Below are positions 32,312 through 43,680 of a stretch of DNA of 64,000 nucleotides, piece after piece. The notes under the pieces were generated by a model. That model was not told where the DNA came from and searched no databases. It saw only the letters and a list, made by a program, of their open reading frames with translations. Source of the DNA: Cytauxzoon felis (Eukaryota; Apicomplexa; Aconoidasida; Piroplasmida; Theileriidae). The DNA lies in assembly GCA_020283715.1 (NCBI GenBank), contig JAIQCW010000094.1:1-64000 (forward strand), given 5' to 3'. The translations under genes were made by a program, and so were the position numbers. Position 1 is the stretch's first letter; each line of letters opens with the position of its first letter.

Positions 32312-35215
32312 ATGGATTGGGATGTACTATCTTCGTCTGCTTTACCGCCTCTGGGTACCAATGCTAATCCATCGCCTTTGGTCAATTTATTTAAATTATC
32401 AAAAGATTGCTCTATTACACCATCTACGTCTAAACCATCTTATTCGTTACTTAAGTATGGTACAAATGAAAGTCGTTTACAGGATCATTTTACCAATGAT
32501 CTTGTACCATCCGATTTGGATCGCGATTTGCAGCTTTGGGAAAAGGATAAAGCTGTGGTAATGGATAGTATAATGAGGAACTTGCGTCGTGGTAAAGACA
32601 GGAAGATGACTAATGAATCGCATGGATTTGAAGGAACCATGATGAATGTATCTGTGTCCAATCTCTTGGATACTCCAGACATTGTAATGTCATGCGAATA
32701 CGAAATGTTGTTATCGTTGTTGGATAGACATTTTAACGATTCTAACACTTTATCTGATGAATCTCAGCGCATATTTATGGATAATATTACAAAGTTGGTG
32801 AGTAATAATGGTATTAATGCTTTAAATTTTATTACCTTTTTGGTTGAATTGGGGAAAATTGGAAATGTAAGGTCACCAGACTTTCTGTCTAAATATCTGA
32901 AATTGTCATTGAAACATTTACAAAATCATGCATTGGGAAGTTTGCATATAGCTGTACTTAATTCCAAAGGTATATTTTTAGACTCTCTTGTAACTATAAA
33001 TATTAATAATCCTACCGAAGTGTTGAATTCTTTTATTAAATGTTCTGACGTAATATTCCCTTGTAAGACTACATACATGGGTAATAATAAGTTGAGGGAT
33101 TCAGAATATTATTTTTTTATTGCTTATCTTTTATTTAGATGTGGATGTGTTGAGGGTTTTGATTTGCTACTGAAGCGCAGAGACGGTGTTGATATGGATT
33201 TGGATCCACAGCAATACCCTACTTTGTTTACTGAATTATGTGAATTGTTACAGAATGTGCTACTGGATAAGATAAATGTTGACAATAAACAGCTTCTACT
33301 AGGTCAATTTACTGGTCATTATTTTCCTACTAAGAATACCGGTCAAGATAATTTATTATCACATGGTAGCAATTTTTATGTGTTACTTTTACTAAGTATA
33401 ATATATCCAGATTATTATTCTCCTTGTAATGGTAAATCACTTGCAACGAAGGAGGATTATCTTTGGTATCAGATTCGTTTATTATTATCATGTAATACAG
33501 GTTCATTGACCATGGAAACATTTAAATTGTGTCATACGTTAACACAAGAAGTGAACTCTATTAGTTCTGATGATGCTGACTTATTAGATAAGATTTTTTC
33601 TTATGCCTATTCTATTGCTTTGGCTGGTGGCGTTATGGAATCACTAAGAATTTTAATGTCTTCTGTAAGATTGTCTCAAATACAAGCGTTCGCTGTAATA
33701 TTTTTGGTATATTTTGAATCCTGTGATTTATTCGAATCGGAAGACTTGAAAAATATAGTACATAACTTGTGGAATATAGATGAGCTGTCGTATAAAAGTG
33801 AAAAACATCTACCATATTTAATTCAATTAGCCTTTAGCAGGAAAAGAAATATATCCGCAGAATTAAAAATACTATTAGCTACTGTAAGTTATATCTTATC
33901 TTGAGAATCCATCCCAATTACCTATCCCTAAAGGGTGATGCCACTCCCGGAGATCGTGGTGGTAAGAAGGTAGTGATGGATCATCCATCATGGGAATGAT
34001 GGAAGATGGTTCTAAGGATGTGTCGGATCTAACCTCAAGTGGATTACCCGAGAGCGATCTACGGGAGCTTGAGGGGGAAGTAATTAGAAGAGCTGACGGC
34101 AGGACAAATAGAGGTGGATTGAACCCGAGTGGAACGGCGAGTGTGAATGTTGCTGTATTACCCTTTGTATACAACAGTTCATTATTCTTTCCTTATTCTT
34201 ATAAAAATTTATATAGGTATTACCGAAAAACAAGAGTATGATGACTATGAAGTATTGTGTGGCTGAAAATTTTAATGAGGCCATTAAACCTTGTTTTATA
34301 GGTATATTGATGATTTCTTTATTATTAATATATTTATTTAGGGACCCCAACTACTAAGAATGGGATGTTGGTGGTTGGACCATTGTTACAAAAGTTGATT
34401 AAATTATCTATCAGGAGGCAGTCAGCTAAATATGCTATTTTGCTGATGGCTCAATATTCTGCTCATGTAGGGCTTTTTCCATCATCATTCAAATGTTTTT
34501 ATTGTATACAAGATGTAGATAATTGTGCATGTAAGATTTGATGTATATTAATGAACTTAAATATATAATATAGCTGTATTGGAGACATGTTGCTGTTATT
34601 TGTATGATGGAGTGGAGAATAATAATTCCTCAAATATTACTATAGATGATTTATCTGTGTACTATTCACTAGTAAAGGTATGTTTAAGAAATTCATATGT
34701 TACTAGTATTTGTTGTAAATCTATATATTATAATTATTTCATTTTATAAATTAAAATTTATTATTAATAATATAATTTTTTTATATATAGAGTTTAGATC
34801 CTAATAATAAACATGTATTGGAATTGAAGAATATATTTAATTGTATACAAATATGTGTACATGTAAAAAATGGTGAATATGTTGATGCTGTAACACATTG
34901 CAAAAATAATAAGGTTTTCGAAAATTCTTTACATATTTTAAGGAATGAATCGCATCAAATTTACTTTAATGCTCTTATAAGTTATGTTGATGCATTAAAA
35001 TCATTAATAACAAACGGACGACAGGTATGATTTATATAATATGAGTAATAAATTCTACCATTTAGCCTTCAACATTATTAACTTCATCAGAAGCTAACTA
35101 TCTTGTGGATTTGTTAGAATCTGCTTATCAGAACACGAATTCAGATAAAAATAGAACAATTGATGCGGTACATACACTAATGACATTCGTATCAATAGTA
35201 CCACCAAAGTTATAA
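32312..35215 (+). CDS. Nucleoporin NUP93/NIC96 family
   Basis: Scaffold of the inner ring of the nuclear pore. Exon 1 (32312-33883) gives MDWDVLSSSALPPLGTNANP, a Phe/Ser-rich start, then alpha-solenoid sequence. The most telling parts are FFIAYLLFRCGCVEGFDLLL, NFYVLLLLSIIYPDYYSP and ATKEDYLWYQIRLLLSC (the EDYLW segment is typical of NUP93), and GGVMESLRILMSSV with IQAFAVIFLVYFES. The next intron (33884-34216, 333 nt) is ten times longer than usual because it carries a dispersed element. Four later exons give MKYCVAENFNEAIKP, VVGPLLQKLIKLSIRRQSAK and a C-terminal helical tail ending IVPPKL. All joins keep phase. Paralog identity among NUP93-like solenoids is inferred. Confidence 0.72.
33901..34155 (+). 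repeat. Dispersed element copy A, inside NUP93 intron
   Basis: Holds the core GCCACTCCCGGAGATCGTGG at 33940-33959, preceded by AATTACCTATCCCTAAAG and followed by two CTCAAGTGGAT-type words and GATCTACGGGAGCTTGAGG. It lies in sense inside the 333-nt intron 33884-34216. GC content is visibly above the flanks. Frame reading gives NYLSLKGDATPGDRGG before a stop. Confidence 0.85.
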
Positions 35216-35263
35216 TAATATTAATAATATATATATAAATAACAAATTTACTTTAAGATTAAT

Positions 35264-37445
35264 TTAAATTATAATAAATAATAGTATGATAGCCATAAAT
35301 CTAATGTTATGAAATGAGTTTTTATTTGTGTTTGTAAAGGGTGATGTTATAAAATATTCCATAGGATAACCGTGAACAAAACGTACTTTACCCAAATTTT
35401 TATGTCTATCATTAACATTTTGTAATTCTCTAAATGAATCCTCAAGAATTACAGTATTATTATTGTTTAACATGCGATGTAATTGTAACATTAATTCAGT
35501 AGATATTGGCAATGGTTCTTGAGCAACAAACCATTTAACAGTTTCTTCACATCCAGGTTGTGTAAATGAACCATCATATGTAAAATAATTTATATTTTTA
35601 ACTTCTAACATCATTAATAATGATGATATATTCAATGGTACTTTTGTATTTACTATAGGTAGTTTCACATTCTTACCTTTTCCATTTAAATCACCCACTG
35701 TTAGATAATCATTGTTATCAATAACATTAACAGATGAACCAACTCTAAATATTTCCGAGATAAAACGCTCCGATGGGAATGCTTTTAATGTTTCAATACT
35801 AGTTTTTTCCATTTCTTCCGTCATAAATGTTATAGACACAACCGCCCACCTACCCCAGTGATAATTTTTATCACGGGCAACGTTCCTTCTTGATATATGC
35901 AATTTCTCTGCCATATTACTATTAGCAGAATTATTTAAATGTGTAATTAAATATTTGTTAAATAAGTCATAATTTTCATTCTCAAGCAATTTCTTAGCTT
36001 CTTTAGATTTTTCATTATCCAATGGATGGTCATGGCCAAATTTCGATATTAATTGTAACAAACTCTCTGATTCCTCCAATCCAGATCGAAATCCATCAAT
36101 CATTTTTTCGTCCTCATGGCCGTCATGTTTTGAAGATATGTTATCGTAATCCAGTTCTTCATCTTCCAATCCCACTTCAGTTTTTGATTCATTGTCCAAA
36201 GTGTTTGAATGATTTTCTTTTTTTAATTTATTTTCATTGGATTCATCATTATTGGGATTGGTGTGTTGATAAGAAGCTCCATGTGCATTTCTGTCAGGTG
36301 AATGAGATAAGTTAGTTTTAGGGGAATTATTATTAGCTGTATCATGTAATTTATTTGCAGTCCGTTCTTTGCCATTATCAGGTTTGTTTTCGCCCCTGTC
36401 ATAACTTGGATTAAAGGTGGAACCCTCTTCATGATGATGACTACCTACATCCAAACTAGAAGTAACAACTCTCTTGTTATTTCCGTCCTTCAATGTATCA
36501 TTATATTGAGTACTTTCACTAGTATGGATCGTTGACATATGTGATGAAGTACTGTCTGCATGAGTACCATTCAATTCAGTCTTTTTGTTACCATGTTTGC
36601 GACGATGAGTTGGTAGGGTAAATTTTGTAACTTCGAAGAGTGAATCATCTTCTAGTAAACTAGAATCACTAAGGTAATGCCAAATTTGCATTTCTAGCTG
36701 TCTTCTATTAGCAGAACCATCAAACGTATGCTCACTTGGAGAATGGAAATCTATATGTGTCGCCATATAGAAATTAGGTACATCCGTAGTAAATAATGTA
36801 CCAAATATCGAACCATCCGATCTAGGTACTGATATTCTAAAAGTATTACGTGTCCTTAATACCTTCAATGATGATATAAAATGATTATACATATATACAA
36901 AATCGCCTGGACGCCAAAAACCCTTAACAATTGGTTTTTCATTTTTCAATACATCATCATATATATCCTTCAAATTTTTTTTGCTCTCTCAATTCCAGTC
37001 CCTCCAAGTGCAGATCCACGGGTGATTGCTTCTTACCTATCATGCACATTCCATAATTCCAATCTGCGCCGTGGCGAGCATAATCCCATGGTGGCAACAC
37101 ACCTCCTACAAAAATACAATAGTAAAAAGTGTATATGTGGAGATAAAGTCACACATCAAATGTTTACATACCTGTATTACTATACCTAGGCGTAGTAGGT
37201 AATGGTACGTGTCTTTTTATGGTAGCTCCGGTATATTTGTCATCGTTATTGTTACAATCACCATGATTGCATGTAGGTGATTTGTTATCAACAACTTCAT
37301 AACCTGAATCGTTTATGCGATTGTAATCGGGATCATTTACTACTTCACCTAGGCCCTCCACGTTGGTCGACCCACCAAAGTGTACTTTTATACAACTGAA
37401 TGATACTATTATAAAGATGACCTTAAATTCTAACAGCATCCTCAT
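35264..37445 (-). CDS. Secreted alpha/eta-class carbonic anhydrase, probably GPI-anchored
   Basis: Hydrates CO2 if active. The N terminus ([20 protein letters not shown]) is a signal peptide; the C terminus ends in [12 protein letters not shown], a GPI-type signal. After one intron the CA fold starts [20 protein letters not shown] then QSPVDL. The zinc region reads [14 protein letters not shown] and LEMQIWH. Against alpha-CA (HxH...H) the ligands become D, H and Q; Gln at the third site is the eta-class feature described in Plasmodium. A long low-complexity insertion follows (residues about 195-370), and then the second half: [31 protein letters not shown]. The frame breaks at a T8 run on the plus strand (36975-36982), needing A7 or A10 on the coding strand. 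Confidence 0.82.
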
Positions 37446-37765
37446 TTAAAATTGTAATAACTTCATTAATTAGTAAAATTTATCCTCCTTCCATTCAAGC
37501 GATGGTTGGTCCACTATAGAATTTATCAATAAGCTTTACATCCCTCAAAATTTCATCAGTGTAATTAATTTTTAAAACGGATACTACTTATTAGATTATT
37601 AAAATATTGTCAAGTCAAACTCTTCTTTAATTCCCAGCACCAAATTTGTCTACAATTAGACAAACTACAAACTATGCATCAAAGTGCAACAAAAGAAAAT
37701 AAGATTCCAGTGATAAACGTATTTATATTAACTATCGTATGAATATAATTATAATAACATATGGG
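37446..37765. other. Intergenic, 320 bp
   Basis: AT-rich spacer between two minus-strand genes, holding the promoter of the carbonic anhydrase and the 3' end of CTNNBL1's neighbour region. Nothing recognised. Confidence 0.5.
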
Positions 37766-40209
37766 TTAATTAAATAAATTAGAATCATTAGCTCCTATTA
37801 GGAAATTTTGTAATAATTTGTTAATGGTATCGCGAGTCCCTTTAGCCTCTTCAGATAAATGCTCAATATAGTCAGATAAATTGTCAAATATATCCTGTAT
37901 GTCTACACCTTTATTGTGTAGTAACAATAATAAACACATCGATAAATTTCTATTGCCCATGTTGTAAATTTTTATGATCACTAAATCAATAAATTGACAA
38001 ATGGAAAGCCCAGCTTCATATTTATCCAAATAACTCTGTTGTTCTTCGTCTATACTTAATATATTGTAAATTGAAGTATCCTTCTTTTCCAGATTTTTCA
38101 GCATTACTTTACGCTGGTCAATGTATTTTTTGTGCAATTCAATTAAACGTTCCAACTTCTCGTACTTATGCTCAACGAATTTATTAATGACACGGGCTAT
38201 AGTATATATTAATGGACGAAGAATATATGTTAGTTGTTAGATATTTTTATTCGGAGTTCCGAGAGTTGAACCATATTCAACCATAAGGTAGGCTGAGAGT
38301 AAGTAATTAATAAACTCTCTTAAGATAATATATAATGTTGTAACCAACAGTCACGCTTTTATAATTTGGCATATATACTTAAATATACCATAAAAATTCA
38401 ACAAACCTAACTGTATTCCACTGCAAAGTGTGCATAATGAATTAATTATACTTATTACATATTCTAAATAATTACAGAATTTTTATATCTAAACATAAAT
38501 TACCATCCTCCTTCCTTTCATCAGATGATCCTACTTTAGTCATTACTCCCTTACGCATTAAAATACTACAAATTGACTTTAAACCCATTCTATGAAAGTA
38601 ATCACCTAATCAAAATTAAGTTATTAACTTACGCCTCTACAAAAATAGTACAATTATCTCTACAGTCTAATAGCGCATAATCCAACAACCTCAACGCTAA
38701 TTTATATGTATGCCTCCTAGCCCTTAAGAAGTATATGCACAATTGTATACCTTCAATTTTTCCGAATCTCAACTGATTTTTCTCACTAAAAGGAAAAAAT
38801 GGATGAAAGAAGTAATTATTAAAATATAATATTCTCCAAAGAAAGTGATATCGCTCTCCAATGTTGTTCCACTTGAGACAGTCATGCAGACAGCTCTTCT
38901 CCACTTGAGGTTACATTGCTGCCGTCAGCTCCTCTATTTACATCCCCCTCCGCTTCCCTGAGATCAGCTACGGGTTCCACTTGAGGTCCAATACTTAACG
39001 CTATATCCATCATTACCTCCGCCACGATCTCCGGGAGTGGCATTACTCTTTAGAGATAGGTAATTGGATGAGGCTCCACGCCTAGTGGGAAGATAAGGTG
39101 GATGTAACCTCAGGTGGAAGATGAATAGAGGATGAAGTGGACATAAACAGTTTAAATTTGTAATATTTATAATAACCCACTTGAACATTAATCTGCAGAG
39201 TGATTGAAATATATTTTCAACTAATTCTTCCTGTTATAGAAATAATATAAATTTTCAGGTGAATGTTTACCTCCTCAATACTATTGGGATCCCTTTTCCT
39301 AAATACGGCTATGATTCTTAACAATTTCTCTATTCCATCAATATTTTCCTTAGATCCAAATGTTAATAAACATGTTTCTGATGCTTGAAGTAAGATACAC
39401 AAAATTTCTGTAGAATGAATTCTATTTGAATCATATTCCAATGTTTTACTCTCTTTTATACGATTTAATAAAAAAAGTAAAAATTTATCATCCTCTGATA
39501 ACTCTGATACAATCAAAGGTGATAATTCCAGCAAATTCTCCAACAGTTCGAAAATTCCTTTTGCTCCTTCATAATCAACTTCACTATTCCCTGAAATTTG
39601 TAAATGTATTAAGTATATCATACCCTCGTTAATTTGATATAAACCTTCAACACAAAGTTTGTGTATATTAAGAGACTCCTGAATGAATAAAGAAAAGACT
39701 TACGATCAATGTTAAACTTACCAACTCTTTAATAAGAGAATCCAAATGGTCCAATCTACAAATCACTTCAGGATCAATTAATTCCAACAATACATTAATT
39801 GTAGAAATAACGATATCTAAATAATAAATACAAATAATTCATGATTTAAAGATTTCAAATACCGATGTTAGGATGTGTTAACACATCAGAAAGTGTTCTA
39901 AATCCATTTAATTTTTGAAATTCATTATACAGCTCCGGCAAAGTAGATAAATCACTAAATATCCTAATCTGCTCATCTAAATCAACTTCCGACTTTATCC
40001 ACCTATGGTAATTTTATTTTTAGGTTGTGAACGTCAATACTTCTCTGGATCATCTGGATATGTTAAACGGTCCTGTTGATTTTTTTTGATTCTATTTTCC
40101 AGCTGAAAAGTAAACTTTCTTAAATTAGACAATGTGAAACGTTCTCTATCCTATGCTAGAGTTAACATAACGAATAAAAATAACAACCTCATCTGAATCA
40201 TTTTCCATA
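37766..40209 (-). CDS. CTNNBL1: Beta-catenin-like protein 1 (CTNNBL1), spliceosomal armadillo protein
   Basis: Associates with the Prp19/CDC5L complex. About nine exons join in phase and follow human CTNNBL1 nearly end to end. In order: NRIKKNQQDRLTYPDDPEKW, SEVDLDEQIRIFSDLSTLPE, GAKGIFELLENLLELSPLIV, the marker VFRKRDPNSIEE, EELVENIFQSLCRLM, LRFGKIEGIQLCIYFLRARR, DCRDNCTIFVEAMGLKSICS, then RVINKFVEHKYEKLERLIEL and YLDKYEAGLSICQFIDLVII. The N-terminal acidic extension of animals is absent (starts MENDSDEHR). The intron 39180-38786 is 395 nt because it carries a dispersed element; the others are 25-95 nt. Ends SNLFN. Confidence 0.9.
38870..39130 (-). repeat. Dispersed element copy B, inside CTNNBL1 intron
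   Basis: The core is at 39022-39041 on the minus strand. It is followed in sense by GGACCTCAAGTGGAACCCGT and GGAAGCGGAGGGGGATGTAA. It is in sense with CTNNBL1, inside the intron 39180-38786. In frame it reads NYLSLKSNATPGDRGG and further until a stop after SSGTRS. Confidence 0.85.
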
Positions 40210-40670
40210 TTGAATCACAATGAAGTTTGATAAATTATGCGATTATATTTAAACTCCTGCATTAGTTGGAGTTTTAAAAGGATACATATCAATTTACATA
40301 TAAATTTATAGTCGTATAATGTGAATAGTGTATATTATGGTGGTATATGTGTAGAGTGATTCCAATTAAACTAAAATGAACACTAAACGTTCAAAATAAT
40401 AAGATTATAACTCTATACAGTTGATGTGTTAATTAAGTAGGATGATAATATTTCTCAATATGTGCATAATTATTCCTATAAATGGATGGGGTCTAATAGA
40501 CACATAAAAACAATCAATGTTTAATGTCTAATTTTTAATTTTTAAAAACGAATGTTAAAGTTATTATAGTTGTTATTGTATGTAACGTTTTTGTTTAGTC
40601 TTTTCTGAAAATAGGAAGACATTAATTCAAATTGTATTATATGTAACTTGTACCCATTAAAATTGAACCA
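40210..40670. other. Divergent spacer, 461 bp
   Basis: Between the CTNNBL1 start and the membrane protein at 40671, so should carry both promoters. AT-rich; nothing recognised. Confidence 0.5.
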
Positions 40671-41350
40671 ATGTTTATTTTGAAGCAATTCCCGCAACAT
40701 TGGATATTTGTAGATCGTTCTTCTGTAAGGACAGGTCCGTTTGGTTTGCCTATAGCTATATGTGCACTTATATGGACATTTATTATTTCCATATTGTTCT
40801 GTGTTATATGGTCACTGGAATCTTTCGTATTGATAAATGTTATCGGTTTTACGATACCTTTTCCAGTTAAAGTATTAAGTTCTATAAGTACCTTAATATT
40901 ATTCGCATTCCTATTAAATGGAACAGGTGGATTTTGTCTAGTTATGTTATCATCTTTTGTATATTTTGTCACTCATGTAAGTTTTTGAATAAATAACAAT
41001 ATATTAAAATGTAGACTGCGTTACTTGGAGGTCTGTTAAAGTTCTTTTTCAAGTATCGTGAATTCGAACGTCCATTATATAGGATGTTATTCATGAAATC
41101 TGAATATGGGTTGTTTTATTTCTTTTTATCTTTATGCTTCTTAAGAATATTAGCATGTTTTCCATACATGTATTATGTCTTGGTGCTATTTTCTATACGA
41201 GTCAGTGGTGGATCTGGGTGGGAACGTAAGTCGGCTTACGAGTACGATTCTACTAGCATACCTGAGCATATTGATACATTAAAGGAACGTTATAAATATA
41301 TTATGAAAAAATTGGAGATGTTGAATCCCCCTGAAAATCAAGAATCTTAA
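40671..41350 (+). CDS. Multi-span membrane protein, unknown function
   Basis: Two exons joined by a 38-nt phase-0 intron (about 40979-41013). Start MFILKQFPQHWIFVDRSSVR, then hydrophobic spans ALIWTFIISILFCVIWSL, VLSSISTLILFAFLL and FCLVMLSSFVYFVT; after the intron KFFFKYREFERPLYRMLF and YGLFYFFLSLCFLRILACF. The tail is soluble: YEYDSTSIPEHIDTLKERYK, with a helix ending PPENQES. Four to five spans. No known family recognised. It is followed by another membrane protein on the same strand. Confidence 0.6.
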
Positions 41351-41449
41351 ATTTGCTTTTAAGTGTGTTGGGTAAATATGTCTAAATAATACTATCAATA
41401 CTTATTTCAATAATTTTTGTTTTTTAATGAATGTGTGTAATATTTTCAG

Positions 41450-42130
41450 TTGATATGTCCCATTTGTTACATAATTAGTTTGACTATAGTTTATATTCTT
41501 TGGCTGTGCATTCAATGTAGTAGTAATATTGAATTTATTGTTAAAATGGCAAATTATAAAGAAAAATTATTATCTTTACACAGGTCTCAGGTTTTTAGCG
41601 GTGTGTTTGGATTGTGTACTGTGGTTCAAGCCTACATTGTTTATAATATTATTGATTTATGTGTGTTGTTATATTGGTGGTTTATTAATTCAAGGTTGAT
41701 CCATATGATGAATGCCACTGGATTTACAAATGAATTGATTTTAAATACTATTATTACCGTACTGCCTTTCATTTCAATTTTTCAAGGTACTGTGTTATTC
41801 TATGTTGCTTTAATTTCACATAGTATTAAATTATGGCATATATGTCACATGGGTGGTGAAACGGTCGGACTTATTATATTTAATGCATTGAAAATTAAAG
41901 GAGATATACAAGTAAGGCTTGCTCAACATTATTTTAAAGTAATACAAGGCAATTTCATGTTTGCCTATATAACATTACTTTTGAGAATTTTTTTTGTATT
42001 ATTGTGTATCTGGTTTTGTCTCGTAATGGAACGATTAAGATCATCTGGTGGTGATGTCAATAAGAAGAAATGTGCTGAAAGAATAGAAATGGATAATTTT
42101 AAAGATGATGAATGTATATCCATTATCTGA
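41450..42130 (+). CDS. Multi-span membrane protein, unknown function, start uncertain
   Basis: An open frame runs from 41450 with no ATG at its head; the first in-frame ATG is at 41546 (MANYKEKLLSLHRSQ). An upstream exon may exist, because the earlier residues (LTIVYILWLCIQ) look like a membrane span. Further spans: CTVVQAYIVYNIIDLCVLLY, LNTIITVLPFISIF, VLFYVALISHSIKLWHIC and YITLLLRIFFVLLCIWFCLV. The C terminus is charged (VNKKKCAERIEMDN). No family recognised. Similar composition to its upstream neighbour, with which it might form a pair. Confidence 0.5.
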   Translation: MICPICYIISLTIVYILWLCIQCSSNIEFIVKMANYKEKLLSLHRSQVFSGVFGLCTVVQAYIVYNIIDLCVLLYWWFINSRLIHMMNATGFTNELILNTIITVLPFISIFQGTVLFYVALISHSIKLWHICHMGGETVGLIIFNALKIKGDIQVRLAQHYFKVIQGNFMFAYITLLLRIFFVLLCIWFCLVMERLRSSGGDVNKKKCAERIEMDNFKDDECISII

Positions 42131-42984
42131 ATGACTTATTTTCTTGTATTTTACGTGTTATCTAGTTTCTCAGTTCCTATCCGTTCTACTCCTATAAACA
42201 TTTTCTTCATTGCTAGTATCCAGTTCATTTTCTCAATTGATATAGGTCGTTATCTGATGTTTGCACTTGTGGTGTTGGAGTGTGGGGAAATGATGATATT
42301 TACGCATATTGAGATTAAATTATAAAATACTTAAGTGTAGAGTAAATTACATTAGTAATAATAAATATTATGTGCAAAAGTTACCGCAATTTCAATAGTT
42401 TCCAATAAATTTGATTAGCACCACAATTATGGTGCAAAGTCCCTATATGCACAACATTTATTTTAAATCATTCATTTAAATGTTATACCTTATTAAAATC
42501 GTTAAATTTCAATAATATATATCATTTATAGTCTGATTATCTATATATTTCAAATAATATTCACATATATATTAAAATTTTCAGTTAATATATTATAGCT
42601 AACGTAACTGTACTATTGCATGTAATAAATAAAATATTAAATTGCTCTACATTACATCAATTAATTTTATTTAAATTGAAATTTATAGCTACATTTTGTA
42701 CAAAATAACTAAATAGTTCAACCAAAAAAATGTTAGAGAACTTTATGTAATTTTTTAATGGTCCCTTTAATGTAAATATTCTTTACTAGTTTTTAACCTT
42801 GTACCACTGTTATCGCGTACTATCAATAATAATGAGAACATAATCCTTGTATTAATCAATAGAGACATCAAATTTAATACATGGTGTTTTAATATTTTTG
42901 TAGGAAAATTATATGCAACACGTGTACTTGTGAGCAAAAGTAATTACATACATAATATTAGGTTAAAGGATATTAAATTTTAGA
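42131..42984. other. Intergenic, about 850 bp, very AT-rich
   Basis: Convergent spacer. A 64-codon hydrophobic ORF at 42131-42325 directly follows the previous stop and looks accidental. The rest is among the most AT-rich stretches in the window, with nothing recognised. Confidence 0.5.
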
Positions 42985-43401
42985 TTACAATTTATCTTCA
43001 GCTTTAAGTTTATCGATGATAATTTCCTTGCATGTTTCTACAATTTCTCCGGCGAGAATTATTTCGTCAAGTATATTGTTAACGCGATTAAAGTTAAATA
43101 CGATATCCAATTCACAAACGTCTCCATAATAAGAATCTAAGATTTTAACAATTAAATGAATTAATTCATAATGTGCTAGGGTATTATCTGTTAAATCAAT
43201 AAGAATACATATAATTAATCCGGAATATTGCCTGAATACAACCTTTTTACCTTCCAGGTCAAATGTATTTGACCACTTTCTATCGCGATTAACGAGTTCA
43301 TTATGTATTAGCTCTTCAATTCGCTTTTTATTTACCATATTGAATCCATGATACCTAAAATGAATAATTACGAGTGCTTTGTATGTTTTTGAAATTACCA
43401 T
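42985..43401 (-). CDS. Clathrin adaptor sigma subunit, AP-2-like
   Basis: Small chain of an adaptor complex, binds acidic dileucine cargo signals. Intronless, 138 residues, normal for the family. Visible: MVISKTYKALVIIHFRYHGF, KVVFRQYSGLIICILIDLTD, LAHYELIHLIVKILDSYYGD, then VCELDIVFNFNRVNNILDEI with ILAGEIVETCKEI. KVVFR-Y-GL and the AGEI-ET ending are closest to AP-2 sigma in pattern; sigma chains of AP-1 and AP-3 share most of this, so the complex is inferred. Confidence 0.85.
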   Translation of the reverse strand: MVISKTYKALVIIHFRYHGFNMVNKKRIEELIHNELVNRDRKWSNTFDLEGKKVVFRQYSGLIICILIDLTDNTLAHYELIHLIVKILDSYYGDVCELDIVFNFNRVNNILDEIILAGEIVETCKEIIIDKLKAEDKL

Positions 43402-43680
43402 TTTGATATTCTTGTATCATTTTGTGAATTTTGAAAGAATATACCATAAATCATTTTGTTTGGAATTTTTTTAAAATATTTAAAGAGAATATGGAAAATT
43501 AACCCATATTTTATGGAATTCTGAAGTATGCATGGAATCAACGCCTGTGAGGTGACGTGTCACATAACAAATATGAATGCTTTTCTAATAGATAATAACT
43601 AATACATATTTTTAAAGAATTGATATGTTTAATTAAATATTTTCAATTATAGTTAGTCCATTTGTTACATGTTACAATCT

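Noticed and set aside
33896..34174. Minus-strand ORF across the NUP93 intron, and plus-strand ORF 33990-34241
   Set aside because: Both come from the GC-richer dispersed element, which has few stops in any frame; they are not evidence of a gene.
37000..37100. GC-richer stretch with CCTCCAAGTGCAG and CCGTGGCGAGC as a possible further element copy
   Set aside because: It is the conserved carbonic anhydrase coding part (NYGMC, QSPVDL); the resemblance to the element is too short.
42131..42325. 64-codon hydrophobic ORF right after the membrane protein
   Set aside because: Starts on the base after the previous stop, AT-rich Phe/Ile translation, no family; likely chance.
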